A program made the position numbers and the translations under genes. A DNA stretch of 64,000 bases. It comes from Zonotrichia leucophrys gambelii (lineage: Eukaryota; Chordata; Aves; Passeriformes; Passerellidae). Positions 23,321 to 33,785 of this stretch are shown here, piece by piece. The notes under the pieces were generated by a model. The model was given only the letters and a program-made list of their open reading frames with translations. It made no database searches and was not told the origin of the DNA. Positions within the stretch are counted from its first letter, which is position 1; each line of letters opens with the position of its first letter. The DNA lies in assembly GCF_028769735.1 (NCBI RefSeq), contig NW_026992282.1:150275-214274 (forward strand), given 5' to 3'.

Positions 23321-23767
23321 GACAGGGAGCCATTTTGTGCCTTAGATGAAAGGCTGCAGAACTCATGGTTGTGAGGCTGTGTCACTGACAAGAAACAAAA
23401 ACCACCTTAATCTGAACAACAAATATAATCTCAAGTACCTTCAATCCCAGCCTCGACAGAGGTAGAAAATACAAACAGAGATTCCGCAGTAAATGAAAAA
23501 CAGGGACCATATTTGGAATGCAGCCAAATGCATTCAAGTGCATTTGAATGCACTCGCTATGATGGGGAGGTGATGATCCCCTATTCCAAGAGTGAACTTA
23601 GGAAGGGCTGACTACTGAAGGAACTACACAGAACCACAATATAAGAAAAGCAGGTGGCAAAGGTAATTCTGGCATAGGGAGACCAGAAAGCAAGAGCAGA
23701 TGAACCAGTGCAGTCGCCACCAAGAAGATCAAGTTCACACACTGTGGGCAGCAACCCCATCAGGCCG
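23321..23767. other. No gene seen; short palindrome
   Basis: Starts TGTAACAAGAGACAGG and could be part of a decayed LTR. A perfect 8-bp inverted repeat, CAAATGCA / TGCATTTG, with a 6-base loop lies at 23525-23546. Nothing else is recognised. Confidence 0.4.
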
Positions 23768-24404
23768 TGTCACCATCCCCTGGTACAAGGGGGATCACGA
23801 TGGTTCATTTCACTGATCTCAGGGTGCAAAGACACACAGCAGGGGACTTTCAGTATTAACCAAAACAAATGCACCTTTTATTGAGTGCCCACAGCAGATG
23901 CAGCAGAAGGATTAGAATGGGGATAAAGGATAGAGAGACAGAGAAAAGGAAGGGGGGAATAGCTGCCGACAGAGGGATCCTCGTGGTCCAGCCAACAGTT
24001 CCGTCTGGTCATGTCGGGGAGAGTCTCAAAGTCTTTGGTTAACTCAGGGCTCTATTATAATCTGCCGCCAGGAGGGGAGCAGGACGGCACATGGAGGGCA
24101 CAGTGGAGAATAAATCCATTGGGAACAGGCACAGACAGTCCAGTTCTGAACAGCACAAACCAGTGCCAGCAGTGAGCGGGGCCCGTTGTTTCAGGACTGG
24201 TTCCTATGGGAAACCTCCCGCTTCCCATGGCAGACATCCCGCTCCAGTCAGGCCAGCACCCCTGGGTCAGAATTTGAGGGGTCTCAGTCTCAGTCCTTGG
24301 GGAGGGCTTTAATCTCCGTCCTTGACGGCGGCTGTGAGGCAGATGAGGGATCTTTGGACCGTCTCTTACAGACTGACATTGCAAAACATAAAAATAATTA
24401 TTCA
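23768..24404 (-). mobile_element. 3' LTR of a truncated ERV, with polypurine tract
   Basis: The - strand LTR begins TGAATAATTATTT at 24404, directly after the purine run TTTAAGGGGAGA (24405-24416), and runs to TG at 23768. AATAAA on the - strand lies at 23877-23882. Only about 70 bases of internal sequence remain (24405-24472) before the ERV-B LTR cuts in, so this is the stump of another provirus. Its sequence does not match the class II LTR on the other side of ERV-B. Confidence 0.65.
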
Positions 24405-24472
24405 TCTCCCCTTAAAAGAAAATTAACTGAATTTAAAAAATTATAATTATTTTTCTTATTTATAGTATTATG

Positions 24473-25020
24473 TGTTATAAATAGACTCAAGAGGAGTGAA
24501 ATTTCCAATTTGAATTTATTAATTCAAGGCATACAGCATAAGCAAAAGTTTCAGCGCTGGACGGCAGGGGAGTCTCCGCTCCACCAACTGCCGAACCCTC
24601 ATCCCCAACATCCCCCTTTTTAAGTTCTTAGTGCTTCCGGACTGCTATGTCATTTTGAAGTACTCTGCGCCTGCGTTGATTGTTGCTAGGGGGTCTTCTC
24701 TCACCTCCTGGTGGTCGATGATGAAGGTCTTGGTAGTCTTCCTCGGTTGTGTCCTTTGACCTGATTCCATATTTGGTAGAAGAGCTTCGCCCTTTCTCTT
24801 ATAAAACTTACTTAAGATCTTATGATTACCACGCGATTATGCAGGCAAAAAAAGAATTATGCAAGTTAAATAAATCAAACAGGCACTTAACCACATCCTC
24901 TATTTTTGAGGTTTTTTTGTGTAGCAAGCTAGACAAACACTTAATCACATCTTCTATTTTTAAGGTTTTCTGTGTAACGAACAAGAGGTTTTATCTGTTT
25001 CAATCCCCCCTTTCTCTTTT
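24473..25020 (-). repeat. ERV-B 3' LTR with polypurine tract
   Basis: The LTR is 24473-25002 (530 bases). In the viral sense it begins TGAAACAGATAAAACC at 25002, just after the purine run AAAAGAGAAAGGGGGGAT (25003-25020). The pair with 31413-31943 is nearly identical. Confidence 0.93.
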
Positions 25021-26410
25021 ATCCTCTTGTTCGTCAAACCTAGCCAATGCGTATCGACTTAGTTCTAAGTATTCTCCCCCTTCGGCTCCCCGCAAAGCTT
25101 TGTATTCTGAGCGTATCACCATAAGGTGAGCTGCTTCCAGCCTCCCTTTAACAATATTCACTATTTTATTAAAAAGGCAAAGTCCAAACATAAGTCCCAA
25201 CATTAACAGTATTACTGGTCCTGCAATAGTTGACAACAAAGTAATAAGCCGGGGGAGTAATTGAACCAAGTTTCATACCAGCTCTGTTGAGCTTCTCTTT
25301 CTTTTTTCCTCTGTTCTAACCCTTCTCTAAGTTTTGCCATTGAGTCTTGGATGACCCCACTCTTGTTGACGTATGAGCAACATTCCTCTCGTAAGGCCAT
25401 GCATAGCCCTTCTTGCTGTAATAATAGAAGGTTTAGTCCTCGCCTATTTTGTAATGCTACTTCTGCCAGGGAATCTAAGGATTCTGTGAGATCTCTTATG
25501 GATTCTTCAATTCTCCTTAAATCTTCGTCTACAGATAGTCTAAGTTCTTGAAACCCTTTATGTTGTTGTACTAATGAGGCTACTCCTGTTCCTGTTCCAA
25601 TTGCTCCGACTCCCAATAACATGGCTACCGTGAGAGTGGTGAAGACTTCCCTTTTTACTAAGTGATGCTCTGGCCCCTGATATTGATCATAAACGTAGTC
25701 AGGTGAGTGGTAAGTTATCCTGGGCACGATTAACACTTGAACACAGAATTCACTGGTTCTGTTAAATTTTTCTATATTTATACAAGGAGTAACTCCTAAA
25801 GTATTGCAAACCCATTTTGTGTTCATTGCTGGGAGTAGCCATTGTGCTGGCTTTGCTGGATCTCTAAGTTTCCCATACTCAGCACACAGGTGGTGTTTTT
25901 CTGGGGGTACTTGTCCTATACATCTCCCCTTCCCTGTGACTTTTGCTAAAGTTATTCCTTTCTGAGTATTCTCTTTCTTCCACAGGCATCTCGCAGGGTT
26001 GGTGTCATTTATTCTCTTAGCCTTTGCCGTGATTCCTATTGCCTCATAAAAAGGGGGTTTGAGTGTATAATTTTTGTTTCTAGAACTTTTTGATTTTCCC
26101 ATCTAATTAGGGACCACTTAAAGGGTTCATGGGTCTGAGCATAGGATATCTTAATCACTACACACATCAGTATTAGCTTTGTCCAAACCGGGTGGTCCAC
26201 ATGGTTGGAATAGGACTTAAAAATTTGTTTTTGTTGTCTTTCTTTTCCCCGTTCCCCTCCCCTTAGTGGTGGCTCACCAATCTTGCGGTAGGACTGCCAG
26301 CATCTCCTGGACTTCCCACAGAGGGGTCGAGACTTCCGATTGTCTCCACGGTCCATTACCCCTCTGCCTCGCTCGACAACTCGGTTGCTGCGAGCCTCGA
26401 GGGTGACCAT
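25000..26410 (-). pseudogene. env: ERV-B env pseudogene (class I, CX6CC type)
   Basis: Three open pieces make up a broken envelope. 26036-26410 has a hydrophobic signal segment LILMCVVIKISYAQ, then a mature N-terminus THEPFKWSLIRWENQ. 25212-26102 has the end of the surface subunit, a cleavage site ending LVKR, a glycine-rich fusion peptide, a heptad region, the LQNRRGLNLLLLQQEG stretch and a CX6CC motif (CMALREECC). 25000-25269 has the membrane span [19 protein letters not shown] and a cytoplasmic tail. The surface subunit is far shorter than usual, so most of it was deleted around 26040-26100, where the frame also changes. A second one-base shift lies in a C-run near 25250, just before the membrane span. 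No complete Env can be made. Confidence 0.9.
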
Positions 26411-27041
26411 CTTCTTGGCAGCAGGGGTATTCTTCAGGAGCTGGATAATTATGATTGTCTCTTCCCCACCTTCTCTCTAAGCTAGCAGCCCAGTTTCTGG
26501 CTTTTATTTGTGGGATATCACACCATATGGTGGGACTACTTCTCCTGCACACCACTTCGAGAATGTCGAGGATGAAGGGGGCCGGTTCGTTTGAGTGATA
26601 ACAGAACCGTTCGGGGTTTATACCCTTTGAGAAGGTCTCCCACCACTGATATGACCCAAGTTTTATTTCTCCCGAGTCTACTTTATAATTAAGGATCATA
26701 GAAGTTAGTCTCTTTTCATTAGTATAACAGGGGCCGCAAATGCCCCTAGGAACCCGTCCTCTCCGACAATGAGTCCACCACGGTTCGTGACACAGCTTAC
26801 AAGAAAAGCATAAAAATGGGTAACAATCACAGTCCAAATAATTGCATTTTAGTCTTATTTCTTCACATCTGGCTGACTCCCCTCCCCAGGTTTGTCCTTT
26901 ATATTTGAGGCGAGGAGACTTAAAGTAAGGCTTACCCAGTTCATCCTCTAATCTTTTACAATATCCCGGTGATCGCCCGTTTCTTGTTAAGAGGTCTTGA
27001 AGATATTGATTGTCCCCTACCCAGACTATTATCCAAATCAT
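26274..27041 (-). CDS. Open cysteine-rich 255-codon frame between integrase and env
   Basis: The frame starts MIWIIVWVGDNQYLQDLL, overlapping the last codons of the integrase region (27038), and overlaps the env signal region at its end. It encodes a cysteine cluster, CNYLDCDCYPFLCFSCKLC, then WWTHCRRGRVPRGICGPC, suggestive of metal binding or disulphides, and a basic tail with several RxR runs. It has no clear signal peptide beyond the hydrophobic first ten residues and no membrane span. It is uninterrupted in a provirus whose gag, pol and env are all broken. It may be a pre-env accessory protein, or the displaced N-terminal part of an original surface subunit. Function unknown. Expression would need a spliced message. 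Confidence 0.6.
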   Translation of the reverse strand: MIWIIVWVGDNQYLQDLLTRNGRSPGYCKRLEDELGKPYFKSPRLKYKGQTWGGESARCEEIRLKCNYLDCDCYPFLCFSCKLCHEPWWTHCRRGRVPRGICGPCYTNEKRLTSMILNYKVDSGEIKLGSYQWWETFSKGINPERFCYHSNEPAPFILDILEVVCRRSSPTIWCDIPQIKARNWAASLERRWGRDNHNYPAPEEYPCCQEDGHPRGSQQPSCRARQRGNGPWRQSEVSTPLWEVQEMLAVLPQDW

Positions 27042-27302
27042 GAAGTTCGCTGTAATTTGATTGTGGTTTCTCCAGGGACACTGCAGACCTTCCAGTTGGG
27101 TTTCACTGGTCCCTTGATACGACTAGCGTGAGTCCACCCTTTCTCAACAGTTTGGACTGCTGCATCTGTTGTAATAAGTACTTGGTAAGGTCCTTCCCAC
27201 TTTGGTATCAAGGGGTTTTCTTTCCAGCTTCGGACCAACACCCAATCCCCTGGTTGCACCTGGTGTAAGGTAAAATCTAAGGGGGGGTTTTTGTGCAAGC
27301 AT

Positions 27303-27333
<31 letters not shown>

Positions 27334-29206
27334 CATAAAGCCTTTTTAAACTTGTTCAATTCTGCTAAGTATTTATTCATGCATTGATCATTAATAACTG
27401 GGTGCTCCTGAGGTCCCTCAAGATTGTATGGCATTCTATACAGCATTTCAAAGGGAGATATCCCTATATCTATTCTAGGTGTGGTCCGTATAGTTAATAG
27501 GGCTAAAGGGACACATTTTACCCAGGACATTTTTGTTTCCATTACTAACTTAGTTAATTGTTTTTTATTTCTCCATTCATCCTTTCTACTCGTCCTGAAC
27601 TTTGAGGATGCCACAGAGTATGTTGTTCCCATTTTATTCCAAGAGCTTTGGCTAGGTTCTGGGTTATCTGAGATGTAAAGTGTGGTCCCCGATCAGAATC
27701 TATAACTTCTGGGACCCCATATCAAGGAATTATTTCTTCTAGTAATACTTTCGCAACTACCTTAGCAGTTTCCCTCGGGGTTGGGAATGCTTCTACAAAG
27801 TGAGTAAGGTGGTCTAACAGACCAGGACTAATAGATATTTTATCCTTCCTACCTTCGGGAGTTCAGTAAAATCTACTTGAATATGCGAAAAAGGTCTCTT
27901 TGCCAGAGGTCGCCCTCCCTCTGGCAACTTCCTTAGGTTTTTCCTATTTGTTTGTAGGCACAGAAGGCAACCCCTAGTTACTTGTTTAGCCATGTCCCAG
28001 ATCCCCATGCTCATGTATTTGGTGGCAAAATAATCTACTAATCCTTGTGATCCCCAATGGGTCTTCTGATGAAGTTTTTCCAATAATCTATAGGCCATAA
28101 CTTTAGGTAATACTTCCCTCCCATCGGGTAGAAACCACCTCCCTTCAGAATTTTCGGTTGCTCCAATTTCTAGCAGCTTTTTCTTTTCTTCTTCCCTAAA
28201 TTTTATAATTTGGTCCTGGCCCTTTAAATAAGTGATGTCTTTGTCTCCCTTCAGGGTCAGGATTCGTAGTGCTGCTCGCTTTGCTTCTCGATCCGCTGCA
28301 TTATTTCCCCTACTCTGTAAATCTAATCCCTGTTGGTGCCCTTTTAGATGGACTACTGCCAACCTTCTGGGTTTCCTTAGTGCTTTTCAAACTTCCGTAA
28401 TAAGATTCCTGTGAACTAAATCTTTTCCTTGAGAATTGACCAGCCCCCTTTCTTCCCATATTTTTCCAAATGTATGTACTATTCTATAACAATATTTGGA
28501 ATCTGTAAAGATAGTTTCCTCTTTTCCTTCCAGAAAATTTAATGCACGCAGTAAGGAGTATAGTTCACACGCTTGGGCTGACCAAGATCTATCTAGTCGC
28601 CCTGACTCTAGTATTTGCAACTCAGGTCCCCTAATGATAGCATACCCTGATGTTCTCATCCCTTCTATAATCCTTGAGGACCCATCTACAAATAACTTTT
28701 CTCCTGTGTTTAATTTTTTTTTTTCTTCCAGATCGGGTCTTATTTTTACTTGTTCCTCTATAGTGATTATGCAATCATGCTCTAATGGTTCTGCGCCTCA
28801 TTCTCCATATAGGAACTCAGCAGGGTTTTGCAAGGCTGTGGTTTCAATTGTTAAATTTGGGGCTTCTATTAGGATTCCTTCGTATTTGAGAAGTCGAGCA
28901 TCAGATATCCATTTGTCAGCTTTTTGCTGAAGCACCCCCCCTAATGTTATGGGGAGACATTACCTTCAATGTACTTGTTAAAAGTAATTTTTCGTCCAGA
29001 GACAAAGGGTGCTGTCTTATTCTAATCGGGACATCTGGATTCTTAATAGTTACCGTAAAAGGAGTGATTTTTAACTGCCCAACACTCTCAGGAGTGTACC
29101 ATACTTCGGGATTGATTTTTGCCTCGTCCTCCACTCGCAGAGGACAAAGTTTTATTCTAAGCTCTTTTTCTTCTACATCAATCCTAATTTCTAGTTCAAT
29201 AATCAT
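27038..29206 (-). pseudogene. pol: ERV-B pol pseudogene with the RT core deleted
   Basis: The N-terminal RT entry (INPEVWYTPESVGQLKITPF, 28916-29206) joins almost directly to connection/RNase H sequence near 28930. The fingers and palm with the YXDD box are therefore gone, a loss of roughly 1 kb. RNase H is recognisable (FVDGSS, WSAQACELYSLLRAL, IFTDSKY). A stop follows the RNase H piece near 28385. The integrase zinc finger (LHQKTHWG...CLLC) and the first catalytic aspartate (IQVDFTEL) lie in 27814-28362. The core continues in another frame (27333-27632), and the C-terminal domain (PKWEGPYQVLITTDAAVQ) is at 27038-27298. A run of 28 T (27306-27333) interrupts the tail. No active enzyme is possible. 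Confidence 0.92.
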
Positions 29207-29490
29207 GTCTCAACCCAATAAATTATATTCTGATTCGGGAACCAACAAAAATCCCCTATCCCTATTTTTGAATCTGTTTCTATTACTACACCCTTAATAA
29301 TTTTTACTTCAAATGGTTCCCCTTTTGCCCCAAAGACGGTTGCAACTTCTTTAGACAAATTACATCCTTTTGGTAAAAACTGAATAGTTGATCTCTCGGC
29401 CCCAGTGTCTACCAGGAAAGGTATTTCCTGGTGTTGGGGACCCACCTTAAGTTTTATCAAGGGCTCTTTAGGTGTTTTTTGGGTCCCCAA
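29203..29490 (-). pseudogene. pro: ERV-B protease remnant
   Basis: A 95-codon stretch has the retroviral protease signature IPFLVDTGAERST with the DTG triplet, a flap region GAKGEPFEVKII and IGIGDF. The C-terminal GRD motif lies across a frame break at about 29205, where the pol frame begins. It follows gag with no separate start, so it was made from a Gag-Pro-Pol polyprotein. Confidence 0.87.
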
Positions 29491-29511
29491 TAAATAGAGC
29501 CCCTGACCCCT

Positions 29512-30936
29512 CTAATCCATCAGGAATTCCTTCTCATCTTTAATCCTAACCCTACATTCCTTTTTAAAATGCCCTCTTTTTTCACAATAGAAACAAATCC
29601 TCTGACTTGCTGTCTCTTTGGGCTCTCCCTTTCTGGGATCCCCAAACTTCCTCTCTTGTCTTTCATACCCCCTATTCCCACTCGTTGCTGCCACCATCAG
29701 CCTAACTTGCTTCCGATAACTCTCATCCTCTCTCCTAACATACACTTTCTGTGCTTCCCTTAAAAGTTCATCCAGCCCTCGGTCTTGCCAATCTTCAATC
29801 TTTTGTATTTTCCTTTTTATATCTTCCCATGATTTTGAAACAAAATGTACCTTTAAAAGAGCTTCTCTGGCTGGTCCATTAGGATCCATACTGGAGTATA
29901 GCTGGAAGTTCCGTCTTAACCTTTCTAATCAATCTGTGGGTGATTCATCTTTTTTTCTGTCTATCGTTGAAAGCTTTATCTATATTCTGGCCCCTTGGGA
30001 CTGATTCCCTAATTCCTTGGATTATTCAAATCCTGCATATGCGTTCGATGGGCTGGGTTTTGATGATCCCATTGCGGATTCTGCAGAGGCCACTTAGTAT
30101 CCGCGGAGGGACCCTGGGCATGTTGCGCATCCCAGATACGCATTCCCTCTCTCCTAATCATATTTCGTTCTTCAGCCGAAAATAAAATTGTTAAAATCGA
30201 CTGGAGTTCTTCCCATGTATACATGTTTGGACCCAAAAATTGATCTACCTTATCAGCTACTCCTAAAGGGTCTTCTAGTAAATGTCCCATTTCTTTTTTT
30301 TTTTTTTAAATTCTTGAACATCGGTCGAACTCAGGGGGACTGAAATAAATCCTATTCCTGCCTGCGGACCCCCATCGGCATTTCCCTTAAGGGAAAAAAG
30401 CCCCGTCTGTTGTTCTTTAGTCCGACTCCTAGTGATTGGACTCCGGTAATCTGATTGGTCAGAGTCACTATCATTACTTTGAGGTGGGGGCACCGGTGCA
30501 TTTGGCACTGGAGGAGGTGGGGGTGGGACATAAGGAGGGGGTACTATTATAATTTCATCTCCTTTTCCCTTCTTCTCCTTTTTCTTATTCAGTTCCTTAT
30601 TTTCCTCAGTTAGCTTAAAGATGTATACTTCTGGTCTAAACACCCAGATTTTTGCATACTCGCTTTCTTCTGGCGAGATAGGTTCTTTAGAGTTTACCCA
30701 AATGTTTAATGTCTGTCTTACCCAATCTTCCGATGATCCGAAGATGGGCCAATATACATTTTTAGAAATTTCCTTCCCGCCCCAAACTTCTACACAATAG
30801 TGTATCATTTTAGCCCTGTCTTTGCTTTCAGTTCCTGGGAAGTGTTTCCAGTTACTAAGCAAGTATCCCAGGGGGCTGTCCCTTGAAATGGAGGGAGCTT
30901 AACCTGTGCAGGGGGCTTACTCTTCCCCTGTCTCAT
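29512..30936 (-). pseudogene. gag: ERV-B gag pseudogene
   Basis: The first ATG (30936) gives MRQGKSK, so the usual glycine-2 needed for myristoylation is lost. A frame break follows within 40 codons. Matrix sequence runs 30275-30862 (LSNWKHFPG, YCVEVWGG, WPIFGSS). It ends in a lysine-rich run and a proline-rich linker with a PPPY late-domain motif (IIIVPPPYVPPPPPP). Capsid pieces lie at 30009-30290 and 29512-29889, and the second ends in one CCHC zinc knuckle, CFYCEKRGHFKKEC, which is intact. One knuckle plus PPPY is typical of class I Gag. A stop near 29990 and frame changes disable it. Confidence 0.9.
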
Positions 30937-31409
30937 TCTTCCGGAGTGCCTTCTTACACACACGTATCTTTCACTTCCCCTCTTTCGTGGCCCGAGCCCT
31001 CGCGGGTCTGCGGGAACCGCACTACTGGAGGGTCCGCAATCGCTTGGAAGATCTGGCTACCAGTCCTCCTCTCATTCACACATCACATCGCCACACTCCG
31101 GGATCCCATTCTTCCGGAGTGCCTTCCACACTCCGGGATCCCAACCCCAACCGGACGGATCCCGTTCTTCCGGAGTGCCCCCGCACTCCGGGATCCCATA
31201 CTTACGCGTCCTGCGTCTTCGTCCGGACCCTGTGCACAGAAGATTAAGGGGTTCACCGGTGTCTCCCTTTTGCTTATGAGTATAGTTTAGGTTCGTCGGG
31301 TGGGGAGGTGGAGGTTGTCCAGAGGGGCCACCTAATTAGGTTAGGTGGGGCGCCCCCCTCTCTGGAACAACTTATCCAATTCAGCTCCCAAATCCGAGTC
31401 ACGGCACCA
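30937..31409 (-). other. ERV-B leader: hairpin array and tRNA-His primer-binding site
   Basis: Inverted pairs CACTCCGG / CCGGAGTG occur in tandem: 31094-31101 with 31114-31121, 31129-31136 with 31170-31177, and another left arm at 31184-31191. CCGGAGTG also recurs near gag (30941). These would fold into strong RNA stems and are candidates for a packaging or dimer signal. The primer-binding site, the exact 18-base tRNA-His type, is the reverse of 31392-31409, three bases from the LTR. Confidence 0.82.
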
Positions 31410-31412
31410 ATT

Positions 31413-31943
31413 TGTTATAAATAGACTCAAGAGGAGTGAAATTTCCAATTTGAATTTATTAATTCAAGGCATACAGCATAAGCAAAAGTTTCAGCGCTGG
31501 ACGGCAGGGGAGTCTCCGCTCCACCAACTGCCGCACCCTCATCCCCAACGTCTCCCTTTTTAAGTTCTTAGTGCTTCCGGACTGCTGTGTCATTTTGAAG
31601 TACTCTGCGCTTGCGTTGATTGTTGCTAGGGGGTCTTCTCTCACCTCCTGGTGGTCGATGATGAAGGTCTTGGTAGTCTTCCTCGGTTGTGTCCTTTGAC
31701 CTGATTCCATATTTGGTAGAAGAGCTTCGCCCTTTCTCTTATAAAACTTACTTAAGATCTTATGATTACCACGCGATTATGCAGGCAAAAAAAGAATTAT
31801 GTAAGTTAAATAAATCAAACAGGAACTTAACCACATCCTCTATTTTTGAGGGTTTTTTTGTGTAGCAAGCTAGACAAACACTTAATCACATCTTCTATTT
31901 TTAAGGTTTTCTGTGTAACGAACAAGAGGTTTTATCTGTTTCA
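31413..31943 (-). repeat. ERV-B 5' LTR
   Basis: 531 bases, beginning TGAAACAG in the viral sense at 31943 and ending ...TTATAACA at 31413. It has one extra base in a G/T run and about seven substitutions against the 3' copy. Confidence 0.93.
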
Positions 31944-32075
31944 GAGGCCAAGGAAAACCCTTTTAGCATAGCTATCAGTCCAAAGTCCTGTTAAATCCTT
32001 TTGCAAATTCATCCCCTTAATCTGTCTTTTTTGTAAAAAAGCAAATAAAAGATCATATGTGGCTTGCCTTCCCAT
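31944..32075 (-). pseudogene. gag: 5' end of a class II gag, cut off by ERV-B
   Basis: ATG at 32075 opens a frame reading MGRQATYDLLFAFLQKRQIK for 44 codons, with glycine-2 for myristoylation and a helical matrix-like pattern as in class II Gag. The frame runs straight into the end of the ERV-B LTR at 31943, so the rest of the gene is missing. It follows the class II LTR and leader at 32076-32694. Short, so the family call is tentative. Confidence 0.55.
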
Positions 32076-32298
32076 TACCTCTAAGTGTGCGCTTTTGCAG
32101 CTCTCTCAAGGTCGCGGCCACACTTTTCGGCCAGGCCCGTCTGTTACGGTCGCCCGGAGCACGGCGTGTCTTGGCATCTTTTCTTCTTCCTTTTTTTTTC
32201 CGCACGCTTCTGCTGTTCCGCGGCTGCTCTTGTCCCGGCTGCAGCTTCGGATCACGGAACCCCTCCCTTTTTACTCCATCTTCTCGTGGTGTTTCAAT

Positions 32299-32694
32299 AT
32301 GACGTCGAGGAGGGTCACCATATATTGAAGAATGGAGGGAGAGACCCATCTTTCTTGATCAGCATCAACTCTGGTTTATTAATCAGTCAGGCACTTTTTA
32401 TAACAGTGTTAATCAAGTTCATGCATATTGCAAAATCTGAGCTCACAATAGGTCAGAGATAACATACCAACCCCTCCTTATGTTTCCCATACCAAGATTT
32501 GGGTTCTCAAAATTATTCTTGCTTTCCCAAAACAGCCAAAGATAGAACATCCACTTGTTATGAGAAAGCTGCCTGAGAACTCTGATATGCAAGGTTCTCA
32601 AGGCCTTCATGTTTGTCACCTTTTCTTGTAATTAAAAACAACCTGAGAACCTCCGCTGTTTACAGAAACAGGCTGTGAGAACCTGTCCCCCACA
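32299..32694 (-). mobile_element. Class II ERV 5' LTR with tRNA-Trp-like primer site
   Basis: The LTR spans 32326-32694 (369 bases), TGTGGGGGACAG at the start in - sense and CTTCA at the end. It has TATAAAAAG near 32395-32403 and AATAAA at 32375-32380. Just inside, the - strand reads TGGTGACCCTCCTCGACGTC (32301-32320), close to the tRNA-Trp primer site of alpharetrovirus-like elements but with four extra bases in the middle. The leader continues to the gag stump at 32075. Only the 5' end of this provirus survives. Confidence 0.7.
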
Positions 32695-32715
32695 GCTGCC
32701 TTCCAAGCCATCCCT

Positions 32716-33082
32716 GAAAAAATCTCCAACAGGAGTCTTGACTCCATGATCAGAAGGCTGGATTTATTAATTTATGATATATAATACATTAAGACTATGC
32801 TAATAGGAATAGAGAGAAAAGTTCAGAAGCTGCTAAGCTAAGAATAGAATAGGAATGAATAAACAAAAGGAGCTCTCTCTGATACTGTCCCAGAGAAAGC
32901 TTGTCTTTGATTGGCCCTTAGTTGTACACAAGCAACATGGACCAATCACAGGTGCACCTGTTACATTCCACAGCAGCAGACAACCACTGTTTACATTCTT
33001 CTGAGAACCCTTCTGGGTCCTCAGCTTCCCAGAAGGGGAAAAATCCCAAAGAAAGGATTTTTCACAAAAGATGTCTGTGACA
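32716..33082 (-). mobile_element. Solo LTR, songbird ERVK-like
   Basis: In the - sense it starts TGTCACAGACATCTTTTGTG at 33082. It contains two CCAAT-type boxes near 32910-32945 and an AATAAA at 32763-32768, and ends near 32716-32730; the lower edge is uncertain. No internal sequence. Confidence 0.6.
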
Positions 33083-33785
33083 GTGAACTGCAGGGCCTTG
33101 TGGAACCAATGAGACCATTGTGACATGGCACAGCCTCATGGGAGCAAGGGGCCATTGTGACACTATGGGGCCTTGTAGAACTGAGGAGCCCTTGTGACCC
33201 TGTGTGGCACCATGGAACCAAGGAGAGCACTGTGACACTGCAGGGCTCCGTGGAACTGAGAACTCATGTGACAGTGAGGAGCCCAATGGAACCAAGGGGC
33301 CATTCCATACTTCAGGGCTTTATGGAACCAAGGTGACATTTTGTTACTGCAGAACCAAAAGAGGCCACTGTGAGACTGAGGGGCTTCATGGAACCAATGA
33401 GACCATTCTGACACTCTGAGTCCCCCATGGAACCAAGGGGCCATTGTGACACCACAGGGCCTCACAGAACCAAGGCAAACACTGCAAGATCTCATGGAAG
33501 CAGGAGGCCATTGTGGGTTCCCATGGAAGCAAGGGACCAGTGTAACACATCAAGGCTTGGTGGAACCAATGGGCCATTGTGGCATTGTGCAGGCCCATGG
33601 AAACAAGGGAATCATTTTGACACGGCAAGGCCTCATGGAAGCAAGGAGCCATTGTGCTACTGTGGAGCCAAGGAGACCATTGTTATATCACTGGGCCTCA
33701 TGGAAACAAAGATCTGTTGTGATCTTACTGGGCCTCATGGAACCAAGGGGCTGTTGTGATGCTGCAGGGCCCCAAGGATCCAAGA
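33083..33785 (-). repeat. 40-bp minisatellite, reverse orientation
   Basis: Units such as CCATTGTGACACTGCAGGGC with CTCATGGAACCAAGG are the reverse complement of the satellite at 22363-23320 and parallel to 54220-55440. Copies are degenerate. The open frames are artefacts of the repeat. Confidence 0.88.

Larger units (their letters stand above)
24473..31943 (-). mobile_element. ERV-B: young gammaretrovirus-like provirus with tRNA-His primer site
   Basis: Read right to left: 5' LTR 31413-31943, primer site 31392-31409, leader, gag, pro, pol with an internal deletion, an unusual cysteine-rich frame, env, polypurine tract and 3' LTR 24473-25002. By eye the LTRs differ at about seven positions and one indel in 530 bases, so the insertion is recent, yet every classic gene is broken. 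The primer site TGGTGCCGTGACTCGGAT is the tRNA-His type known from class I elements. No target-site duplication is seen: the flanks are ATTATG on the left and GAGGCC on the right. Confidence 0.93.

Noticed and set aside
22325..23374. Overlapping frames of 60-105 codons rich in HNGP and SPWIP repeats
   Set aside because: They are translations of the minisatellite.
32053..32349. 98-codon - strand frame over the class II leader
   Set aside because: It crosses the LTR boundary and the primer site, so it cannot be the gag start; the real gag ATG is at 32075 in another frame.
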